A stretch of DNA of 6,170 nt from QPIN01 sp964535875 (GTDB lineage: Bacteria; Pseudomonadota; Gammaproteobacteria; Methylococcales; Methylomonadaceae): the NCBI GenBank assembly GCA_964535875.1, contig CAZHUE010000183.1:1-6170 (forward strand). Direction: 5' to 3'. The notes under the pieces were generated by a model that made no database searches, was not told where the DNA came from, and was given only the letters and a program-made list of their open reading frames with translations. The position numbers and the translations under genes were made by a program. Below, piece by piece: positions 1-6,170 of this stretch (position 1 is the stretch's first letter; each line of letters starts with the position of its first letter).

Positions 1-2023
1 TTGCTGGTGATTTAAGTTTGAAGATTTGTTCTACATTAATTTTAACAGAATCGCTTGTAAAGCCATCATCACGAAACACAACGCGTAAGGGTTGTTTTTC
101 GGCTAGTTTTTTTACAAAGTCTTCGTTGATATCTTCATCAAAGCAAGCCGCCAAAGCATTGTCATCCACAAAGAATACTTGCTTGCCTTCAATTTCTTCG
201 CGGTTAATGGGCAGAGATAAATCGACCCCCCAATCTAGTAGCACTTGGAATAACAAATCTTCGGATGATCTATCCTTTTTAATATTATCAATCTGTTCTG
301 CAAACATATCAGGGTGTGCTTCATCAGGCGAAAGATGCACATTAACCATGTTGGAACTATCAATCTTAAATACCCGAAAACCAATGTCTAGGTTTTCTAT
401 ACCTTCTTTATCTGCATTGTCTTCTTTGATTTTTTTGCCTGCTCGGCGGATACGCTCTTTTGCTATTTCGGTTATAAACGGATTTAATTTGTTTTTGACA
501 CAAAATTCATAAGAGTCTTTTTGATCTTTATTTTGCTTATTGATTACTTCTGGAATTTGAACCAAGATATATCTGTTTTGCGTCATGTTTTTTTGATTGA
601 TGGATATTAATGCCTGTGCAGAACTTGCCGAACCAGAAAAAAAATCCATTACAATATCATTGTCTGAAATACACATATCAAATATTCTTGATAATAACTT
701 TAAAGGTTTCTTTCCATTTTTAAATGGAACATCTCCCTCATTATCCAGCCCAGTTGTTTTAATATCGAACCAAAAATCACCAATATGTACGTCCAAATAA
801 TCATCTGCTAACAAAACTTTACAACGAGGCAAGTTGCTTTCATCATTAAAATCTCCCTTAATTAAATAGCACTTGTTTTTTGGAGTAGTAATAGCAAAAA
901 AGCTTGGTACACTGCTATTAAAATTATTCTTTCTTTTTTTTGCTATATCCTTAGCTCCACCAGTTAACGTAGAAAATTGGGCTATACGCCACGAATTTTT
1001 AAATAGCCACTCTTTACTTGCATCTTTTCCAGTTTCTTCTTGTGACACTGTGTTTATATTTTTTATTTCAATCTCAGATAGCAACTCTTCGACTATAGCT
1101 ACATCTTCGGTTGTACGACATTCATTGGATAGAATTTTTTTAACTGAGATTAACTCTTCTTTTGTCACACCACATAAAACACTACGATATTCATAATCCC
1201 ATCCTTGCTTCGGCATTTTCTCAGGAGTCAATCCTTTAATAGGATTTTTACCAATTAAAACCACATATTCTTTTAATTTAGCTAGAGTGCCTTCCTTGTT
1301 AACAGAAGCCATTTTCACTCCAGTAGGTTCACTCATCTTTACACTTATTATTTTTCTATGTCCTCCACCAAATATTTCATCAACTAAATTAGTTAGATTT
1401 GCGATTTCATTATCATCAATTGAAATAGCAACGAAACCATCATCACTTAGTAAATTACGCGCAAGTTTCAATCGGGGATACATCATAGAAAGCCAATCAG
1501 AATGAAAACGACCATTACTATCTGGGTTAGCAACAAGTCGTCCACCGTCTTCATCACGCTGACCTGAAGCTTCCTCATATTCGCTTTTTTCTACGGTAAA
1601 GTTATCTTTATAAATAAAATCTTTCCCTGTATTATAAGGTGGGTCAATATAGATCATTTTAATTTTATTTAGGTAGGTTTCCTGCAATAATTTCAATGCA
1701 TCAAGGTTATCGCCTTCAATAAAAATATTTTTGGTATTATCAAAATCCACACTTTCATTACGGCAAGGACGCAAGGTTTTAGAAATAGGCGTATTAGCAG
1801 TTACCAGTGCTTCACGCTTGCCCGGCCAATTCAGATTATAACGTTCCTGTGTACCTTCAACAATTGTGTCTGAAAATTCTTGACGCAAAGCATCAAAATC
1901 AATGGCGTGTACAACTTCGCCTTTGTCATTCTTTTTTTCTGTCACACAATTGGGGAATAATTCCGCCAGCTTGGCGATATTCTCATTTGTAAAATCCGGT
2001 GTTGTTAAATCCAATTTTTCCAT
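1..2023 (-). CDS. mod: Type III restriction-modification methyltransferase subunit (Mod), 3' end cut by window edge
   Basis: Site-specific DNA N6-adenine methyltransferase, expected to supply target recognition and self-protection for a type III-like restriction system. I translated the minus strand by hand: ATG at 2023-2021 opens 674 codons with no stop, leaving one base at position 1. The start is fixed by an in-frame TAA at 2044-2042 and a GAGG upstream. Residues 101-112 (FIEGDNLDALKL) lead into motif IV, IDPPYNTG, at 126-133. Residues 175-219 are the conserved helical part of the catalytic domain. Residues about 222-450 are a variable stretch, probably the target recognition domain. Motif I, MDFFSGSA, is at 459-466. 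Motif IV before motif I is the beta-class order. Residues 517-674 (ITEIAKERIRRAGKKI, DIGFRVFKID, LLFQVLLDWGVDL, KINVEQIFKLKSP) match the C-terminal region of type III Mods. From memory of the family, only a few residues are missing. Target sequence cannot be predicted. A Res gene is expected downstream but is outside the window. Confidence 0.95.
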   Translation of the reverse strand, partial: MEKLDLTTPDFTNENIAKLAELFPNCVTEKKNDKGEVVHAIDFDALRQEFSDTIVEGTQERYNLNWPGKREALVTANTPISKTLRPCRNESVDFDNTKNIFIEGDNLDALKLLQETYLNKIKMIYIDPPYNTGKDFIYKDNFTVEKSEYEEASGQRDEDGGRLVANPDSNGRFHSDWLSMMYPRLKLARNLLSDDGFVAISIDDNEIANLTNLVDEIFGGGHRKIISVKMSEPTGVKMASVNKEGTLAKLKEYVVLIGKNPIKGLTPEKMPKQGWDYEYRSVLCGVTKEELISVKKILSNECRTTEDVAIVEELLSEIEIKNINTVSQEETGKDASKEWLFKNSWRIAQFSTLTGGAKDIAKKRKNNFNSSVPSFFAITTPKNKCYLIKGDFNDESNLPRCKVLLADDYLDVHIGDFWFDIKTTGLDNEGDVPFKNGKKPLKLLSRIFDMCISDNDIVMDFFSGSASSAQALISINQKNMTQNRYILVQIPEVINKQNKDQKDSYEFCVKNKLNPFITEIAKERIRRAGKKIKEDNADKEGIENLDIGFRVFKIDSSNMVNVHLSPDEAHPDMFAEQIDNIKKDRSSEDLLFQVLLDWGVDLSLPINREEIEGKQVFFVDDNALAACFDEDINEDFVKKLAEKQPLRVVFRDDGFTSDSVKINVEQIFKLKSPA

Positions 2024-2034
2024 TGTTTTTTCTA

Positions 2035-2038
2035 CCTC
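2035..2038 (-). promoter_or_regulatory. Ribosome binding site of mod
   Basis: GAGG on the minus strand lies 11 bases before the ATG at 2023-2021, slightly longer than ideal spacing. It supports this ATG, which is also the only start codon between the in-frame stop at 2044-2042 and the conserved coding sequence. Confidence 0.6.
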
Positions 2039-2039
2039 A

Positions 2040-2073
2040 ATTTATATGCTTACGCCGTTTATACATTTACGCC
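2040..2073 (-). repeat. Imperfect 17-bp tandem repeat in the DUF4391-mod gap
   Basis: Read on the minus strand, GGCGTAAATGTATAAAC (2073-2057) is followed directly by GGCGTAAGCATATAAAT (2056-2040), identical at 13 of 17 positions. It fills about half of the 64-base gap (2024-2087) and ends just before the mod ribosome binding site. Each unit contains a TATAAA, so it could include a -10 element of an internal promoter or a tandem protein-binding site, but no well-spaced -35 hexamer is obvious. The repeat is seen directly; any function is inference. No terminator-like hairpin is visible in this gap. Confidence 0.6.
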
Positions 2074-2087
2074 ATGCTAATTTTTAT

Positions 2088-2762
2088 TTAATGTAATTGT
2101 TCTATTTCATTATTCAAAGATCTTAGCTCTGCATTCATCTCGACCTTTCGGTTAAATTGTTTTTCTTTGTTCATACGAGCCTTTAACTTGCTGATTTGTT
2201 TGTTCTTGATTATAACTTGCCCCATACGCTCTATATGGTTTTCTAATTTTTCATTTTTTCGTGATTGTATAGGTATAAGTTCACGCAATATATGTTGGTA
2301 TAAGCCTGATAAGTTTAGTGCTACTGGAAGATTTAGTCTTTCTGAATCTACTGCCAGCCATTCTGATTCAAAATAATCATCACTAATTACCCATTTAGTT
2401 GCATCTGCATCATTAGGGCGTTTATAGGTTGCGATGGCTTTTATCTTATCTACATAGGTAAGATGAAAAATAATTGGATGAGCAATTGCTTTATCAATAC
2501 AACGCAAAATATTATGGTCAAAACTTTCTATTTGCTTATCTGATTTTAGAGCTAACTCAAAAACTTCAATTTCTTTGACCTTACTTGTTTCAGGTAAATT
2601 GGTTGTTTTTGGTGCTAGTTTATATTGCCAAATAATCTTCTTTATTTGTGATGCAAACGCTTGCTGAATTTTTCGGTTTGGCTTTACCCGTTCATAAATT
2701 TTGTTTTTGGCTACTATGCGACCAAATTCTGCCTGTTTTGGATAGTCGAATAATGCACCCAT
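2088..2762 (-). CDS. DUF4391 domain-containing protein
   Basis: Small protein of 224 residues that I recognise as the DUF4391 family, typically found next to helicase and methyltransferase genes of restriction-type loci; its biochemical role is not known to me. Family-like segments include KNKIYERVKPN (19-29), IIWQYKLAPKTTNLP (43-57), LRCIDKAI.HPIIFHL (86-101), ATYKRP (111-116) and ESEWL (132-136). Residues about 170-224 are rich in Lys, Arg, Glu and Leu and look like a coiled coil (ending KQFNRKVEMNAELRSLNNEI), suggesting self-association or binding to a larger partner. No signal peptide, membrane segment or recognisable nuclease motif is visible, so it is probably cytoplasmic. Its ATG shares one base with the helicase stop codon (TAATG), arguing for coupled translation and a role with that protein. 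The family call is from memory of sequence pattern, without a profile search. Confidence 0.85.
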   Translation of the reverse strand: MGALFDYPKQAEFGRIVAKNKIYERVKPNRKIQQAFASQIKKIIWQYKLAPKTTNLPETSKVKEIEVFELALKSDKQIESFDHNILRCIDKAIAHPIIFHLTYVDKIKAIATYKRPNDADATKWVISDDYFESEWLAVDSERLNLPVALNLSGLYQHILRELIPIQSRKNEKLENHIERMGQVIIKNKQISKLKARMNKEKQFNRKVEMNAELRSLNNEIEQLH

Positions 2763-5700
2763 TAATTATTAGCCTCTTGCACCACAAGGAAATTAATTAG
2801 CTCAAAATCATCAAGCCCTGCTACAGTATCAATTAGAGCAGTTGTGCGTTCTCCACTAAACAAGCTGTCAATATCTTTATCTTCATTGAGGTCAATGATA
2901 GAGCCTATTGTCTCTTTCAATAAGTTTGAGTATGCACTCATATCTCGACCATCATCTGTTTTTTGATTAAATAGGTGGCAAATATCATCAATTGGTTTGT
3001 TTTTGCCTTTACAGGTGGTTCTGACTAAATCTAGTAGTTTTTTAATCTCACTGTGATCTGCAATAATTTCTCCATCATTTGCTATGTAAACTAAATAATA
3101 TGGATGCAAACGATTATGTTGATTGATATTAACGTTTTGGTTTCGGTTTCGTAAAGTAAATATGACCCCTGGGCTCAACCCTTTGTTTTGATCTGCTGGT
3201 ACAACTGCATGCATTCCGTTGGGTATATTAGACATCTCGCCATTTTCTTTAATGTAACCTAGCAGATCCATACGAAAATCGTTCAATCCTAGGTCTGTAA
3301 TAGATACCCCTGATTTTAAATCTTCCATATCAATGACGTCTTCTTGAAGCCTTTTTAGTTGGTCTTTTCGGTAAGAGACATCACTCGATTTTGCGTTCAG
3401 GGGATTATCATCAGCGGTTGCTGACATATCTGCAATAACCATCCTACTTTCGACTCGTTCTTTGAGATTGATATATTCATCAAGTGAAATATCTGGCCAA
3501 TAATTCATTAGCTGAATGCTGTCGTTTATAGAACCAATACGGTCAATTCTACCAAAACGCTGAATGATGCGAACGGGATTCCAGTGAATATCATAGTTAA
3601 TCAGGTAGTCACAATCCTGTAGATTTTGCCCCTCTGATATACAGTCAGTCGCAATAAGCAGATCTAATTCGTTTGGTTCGTCGGGTAGAACAATCGCTTT
3701 CTCTTTTGAACGAGGAGAAAACAGTGTTAACAATGATTCAAAATCATAATTGGTTTTCTTATTTGATCCTGATTCTGTTCTTAAAGTAGATTGTGGTGAG
3801 GAAGATCCTGTTACCTTACCCGTATGAATTTTATGTAATGCAAGAAGACTGCTTGATAGGTTGTCATAGAGATAATTGGCTGTATCAGCAAAGGCTGTAA
3901 AAACTAGCACTTTTTTATTATCTGGGTTTATTGGGTTTGCAATTTTATCATCTATTTGTTTTTTTAGATGCTGGAGTTTGGTGTCATTATCAGGTGTGAT
4001 TTTCTGCATCTCACTCAATAAGGCTTCTACAATGGCTGTATCAGCTTGTAAGTCATGTTTCCATGACGGTAGATCCATGTCAGACAGCTTAATTTGAACC
4101 TTACCGCCAGTAACATCTTTTTCCATTTCCAAAAAACTTTCATCATCTGGTTCTGCATTTTCATAGTAGGCTGAATTGTCTTCAACCCCTTTATCTTCAC
4201 CACGCTTATTATAAACTTCAATTTTTGATAGTGTTGCTGAGTGCTTATTTTTTAATTTATTTAAAGTAATTCGGAATGCTTCTACTGAACTTTCAAGGCG
4301 TTTAAGCAGGTTTGTTGTCATCAATGCTTGTAAACTTTTTTCTCGGTCTGCCTGCCGAAGTTTGCTTTTTCCGCCTGATACTGCCGTATCGTACAAATCT
4401 TCATACTTTACGATTCGACTGGGGAGTATATAACTTACAGGTGCGTATATTGATAGTTTCAATAAAGAAAGCTCTTTAAAAATATCATTAAAACCCATTA
4501 CATCGTTTCGATTTGTTAAAGGGCTATGATATGAGATAGGTTTTCTGCGCTCTGGAAAGCTACCAATTTCAGAAGTGTCGTAAAATGATTGGATATGTTT
4601 GCGTGACCTAGCAATAGTTACACTGTCTAGTAATTCGAAAAAATCAAAATCTAAAGCCTTTAGAATAGCATCTGTTGTACGCTCTTGAAGTGGCAATTTT
4701 GCCCATACATTAAATGTTGTTTGTACCCTACGGAATATTTCATCAACACCCTTAGTTGTTCGCAGCTTTTTGTTTAAATTTGACGCATCACCTTCATAGG
4801 CAAGAGCAAGCTGGTTGCGAAGATCCATAAAACGATTATTTACGGGCGTGGCAGAAAGCATTAGAACTTTTGTTTTCACTCCGTCACAAATAACTGAATT
4901 CATTAGTTTTTGATAGCGTGTTTCTTTATCTTTGAAAGCGTCATTGTTACGAAAGTTATGAGATTCATCGATAACAACGAGATCATAATTGCCCCAATTT
5001 ATTCTATCTAGTGGTGTTCCAAAAGATTCGCCACTGGTTCTTTGAAGGTCTGTATGGCAAAGCACATCATAATTGAAACGGTCTTTAGAGAATATATTAG
5101 TTTTTAGGTTTCTATTATAATTTAACCAGTTATTGGCTAGCTTTTTAGGGCAAAGCACGAGAACTGATTTATTCCGCAGCTCGTAATATTTTACAACGGC
5201 AAGAGCCGTAAATGTCTTACCTAAACCAACACTATCTGCAAGAATACAACCATTATATGTTTCAAGTTTATTAATAATGCCTGTTGCGCCGTCTTGTTGG
5301 AAATTATAAAGCTTTTTCCAAATCAGACTGTCTTTGTAACCTGTTAGGTCATTCGGCAAAACATCTTCATTTATATCCTCTAAGAATTCATTAAAGATAT
5401 TGTAGAGCATGAAGAAATACACTTGCTCAGGTGGGTTCTCTTTGTAAACACTGGCAATGTGATCACATAATTGGGAAGTCACATTTTCAATCTTTTCTGG
5501 ATCATTCCATATCTGATCAAAAAGATTTAGATAAACCTGTGTGCTTGTTGCTTCATTATGTTTGGTAATAATATTTGAAACAGCATCACCTTGCTGATAA
5601 CCGAGATCGACAGCAGTAAAACCATGTAAAGGTAAATAGACTGATTGCTCTTTGTCTTTACCGTTATCAATGCACATAAATTGCTGCATCGGTGCTTTGC

Positions 5701-6067
5701 CGCTATTAGATTTGAATGTAGCTTTTCGCTTGATCCATTCTGCGCACTCTTTTGCTATGGCTCGCTGGGTAAGTTTATTTTTCAACTGTATCTCAAAATC
5801 GCTACCGTAAAAATTTCGCTCACGTTCTGATTTAGGTATATGAAATTTACGATGTTCTTTTTTAATTTTATCTACGGTTTCTTCTGGAACAAAAGTTGGG
5901 GATGTAAAAATAAACTCTAAGCTATCAATTTTTTGTAGCTCTGTTTTTAAGGCTTCAAATGCATAAATAGAGAAGCAAGAAGCAGCTATCTTTAGCTTGG
6001 ATCCTTTTTTTATATCCTGCTTTAGATTATCTCCTAATAGATGGTTTATGTTGTCTATTATTTCCAT
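2762..6067 (-). CDS. SNF2-like SF2 helicase with degenerate PLD-like N-terminal domain
   Basis: ATP-dependent DNA translocase/helicase of 1101 residues, probably the motor of a restriction-type defence complex. Residues 1-190 resemble the phospholipase-D-like domain that precedes some defence helicases (KLKIAASCFSIYAFEAL at 24-40; LHGFTAVDLGY at 147-157), but no HxKx4D catalytic motif is present. The motor starts near 254 (YNFQQDGA). Walker A is ADSVGLGKT (277-285), motif Ia SVLVLCPKKL (301-310), motif II DESH (367-370), motif III LSATPVNN (404-411). After a long insert (about 430-715) the second lobe has KVLVFTAF (719-726), motif V LIATDCISEGQNLQ (804-817) and motif VI QRFGRIDRIG (836-845). 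All motor motifs look intact, so it should hydrolyse ATP. Motif VI is reminiscent of the RapA/HepA branch. Residues about 850-1101 form a C-terminal region I do not recognise. The ATG at 6067-6065 is the first start after an in-frame TAA about 27 bases upstream; the ribosome site is weak (A/G-rich only). No nuclease motif is visible, so any cutting must come from a partner. Confidence 0.92.
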   Translation of the reverse strand: MEIIDNINHLLGDNLKQDIKKGSKLKIAASCFSIYAFEALKTELQKIDSLEFIFTSPTFVPEETVDKIKKEHRKFHIPKSERERNFYGSDFEIQLKNKLTQRAIAKECAEWIKRKATFKSNSGKAPMQQFMCIDNGKDKEQSVYLPLHGFTAVDLGYQQGDAVSNIITKHNEATSTQVYLNLFDQIWNDPEKIENVTSQLCDHIASVYKENPPEQVYFFMLYNIFNEFLEDINEDVLPNDLTGYKDSLIWKKLYNFQQDGATGIINKLETYNGCILADSVGLGKTFTALAVVKYYELRNKSVLVLCPKKLANNWLNYNRNLKTNIFSKDRFNYDVLCHTDLQRTSGESFGTPLDRINWGNYDLVVIDESHNFRNNDAFKDKETRYQKLMNSVICDGVKTKVLMLSATPVNNRFMDLRNQLALAYEGDASNLNKKLRTTKGVDEIFRRVQTTFNVWAKLPLQERTTDAILKALDFDFFELLDSVTIARSRKHIQSFYDTSEIGSFPERRKPISYHSPLTNRNDVMGFNDIFKELSLLKLSIYAPVSYILPSRIVKYEDLYDTAVSGGKSKLRQADREKSLQALMTTNLLKRLESSVEAFRITLNKLKNKHSATLSKIEVYNKRGEDKGVEDNSAYYENAEPDDESFLEMEKDVTGGKVQIKLSDMDLPSWKHDLQADTAIVEALLSEMQKITPDNDTKLQHLKKQIDDKIANPINPDNKKVLVFTAFADTANYLYDNLSSSLLALHKIHTGKVTGSSSPQSTLRTESGSNKKTNYDFESLLTLFSPRSKEKAIVLPDEPNELDLLIATDCISEGQNLQDCDYLINYDIHWNPVRIIQRFGRIDRIGSINDSIQLMNYWPDISLDEYINLKERVESRMVIADMSATADDNPLNAKSSDVSYRKDQLKRLQEDVIDMEDLKSGVSITDLGLNDFRMDLLGYIKENGEMSNIPNGMHAVVPADQNKGLSPGVIFTLRNRNQNVNINQHNRLHPYYLVYIANDGEIIADHSEIKKLLDLVRTTCKGKNKPIDDICHLFNQKTDDGRDMSAYSNLLKETIGSIIDLNEDKDIDSLFSGERTTALIDTVAGLDDFELINFLVVQEANN
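2773..2778 (-). promoter_or_regulatory. Ribosome binding site of the DUF4391 gene, inside the helicase 3' end
   Basis: AAGAGG on the minus strand lies 10 bases before the ATG at 2762-2760 and within the last codons of the helicase gene. With the TAATG stop-start overlap it supports this start and reinitiation by ribosomes finishing the helicase. Confidence 0.65.
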
Positions 6068-6170
6068 AGCTTTATTTTCTTTTTCTGAGGATTAGGGTTG
6101 TTTATGTATGCAATCACTTGCAGGATTTAGCTATTATTTCAAAAAACTGCAAAACCCATAGGTCATGTAT
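6068..6170 (-). promoter_or_regulatory. Leader upstream of the helicase; probable promoter region of the cluster
   Basis: This 103-base stretch has no supported gene and should hold the promoter if the cluster starts with the helicase. The best sigma70-like pair I can find is poor: TTGCAG (6152-6147) and TAAATC (6129-6124), 17 bases apart, with the second hexamer matching only half of TATAAT. A T-tract (GTTTTTTG) lies between them. On the minus strand, ATG ACC ... AAA TAA (6166-6134) is a 10-codon frame that could be noise or the end of an upstream gene. The promoter assignment rests mainly on position. Confidence 0.3.
6109..6122. promoter_or_regulatory. Perfect inverted repeat TGCAA-N4-TTGCA, candidate operator
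   Basis: TGCAATCACTTGCA is a perfect 5-bp inverted repeat with a 4-base spacer, 41 bases before the helicase ATG. Its place close to the expected transcription start suits a dimeric regulator binding site. Arms of 5 bp occur by chance fairly often in AT-rich DNA and no regulator gene is in the window, so this is a candidate only. Confidence 0.35.

Noticed and set aside
459..670. Motif I reads FSGSA rather than FxGxG, suggesting an inactive methyltransferase
   Set aside because: From memory, FSGSA followed by a small/Thr-rich run is normal in type III Mods, and DPPY is intact, so inactivity is not indicated.
18..1992. Plus-strand open frames across the left third (18-512, 597-800, 873-1196, 1287-1505, 1807-1992)
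   Set aside because: They lie antisense to an uninterrupted mod frame, have low-complexity Ser/Phe/Leu-rich translations, and resemble no protein family I know.
1902..2376. Plus-strand frames 1902-2096 and 2167-2376
   Set aside because: The first overlaps the mod start and the gap; the second is antisense to the DUF4391 coiled-coil region. Neither has a family-like sequence.
4958..4969. DESH in place of DEAH in helicase motif II as an inactivating change
   Set aside because: The Asp-Glu pair needed for Mg-ATP hydrolysis is intact, and Ser or Ala at the third position is tolerated in SF2 enzymes.
3876..5830. Short frames inside the helicase (3876-4097 plus, 4027-4221 minus, 5645-5830 plus)
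   Set aside because: They are out-of-frame shadows of a well-conserved helicase and lack their own ribosome sites or recognisable domains.
6068..6170. Small peptide genes in the leader (plus strand ATG at 6104; minus strand ATG at 6166)
   Set aside because: Both stop within about ten codons and have no clear ribosome binding site.
1..6170. CRISPR array, tRNA/rRNA, insertion sequence ends or Rho-independent terminators
   Set aside because: No regularly spaced repeats, no tRNA-like folds, no long terminal inverted repeats, and no GC-rich hairpin followed by a T run were seen by eye.

Overview
The window holds one operon-like cluster, read entirely on the minus strand (right to left): a large SF2/SNF2-type helicase (6067 to 2762), a small DUF4391-type protein (2762 to 2088), and a type III-style adenine DNA methyltransferase, Mod (2023 to beyond position 1). 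Almost every base is coding. The only gaps are 103 bases upstream of the helicase and 64 bases between the DUF4391 gene and mod.

The DNA is AT-rich; hand counts over several stretches give about 32-38% GC. Gene packing and protein style are bacterial, and a low-GC proteobacterium is plausible. Nothing here fixes the genus, and restriction/defence cassettes move between hosts, so composition is weak evidence.

Layout from right to left. At 6170-6068 a short leader carries a perfect inverted repeat and only weak promoter-like hexamers. The helicase follows (1101 aa), with a clear Walker A, a DESH box, a SAT motif and a QRxGRIDRIG motif VI. Its last base is shared with the DUF4391 start codon (TAATG), which points to translational coupling. 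A 64-base gap with an imperfect 17-bp tandem repeat comes next. Then comes mod, open for 674 codons without a stop until the window edge. Because it has no stop inside the window, mod is easy to miss or to mistake for noncoding DNA.

Interpretation. Mod has the beta-class order (DPPY before the SAM-binding motif I) and the C-terminal region typical of type III Mod subunits, so a Res nuclease/helicase gene is expected just past the left edge. The helicase and DUF4391 protein are not part of a textbook Mod-Res pair. The cluster is best read as an extended type III-like restriction-modification or anti-phage cassette. I recall similar helicase/DUF4391/methyltransferase neighbourhoods, but could not check this or whether the combination has been characterised. 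No RNA genes, CRISPR array, insertion sequence or convincing terminator was seen.
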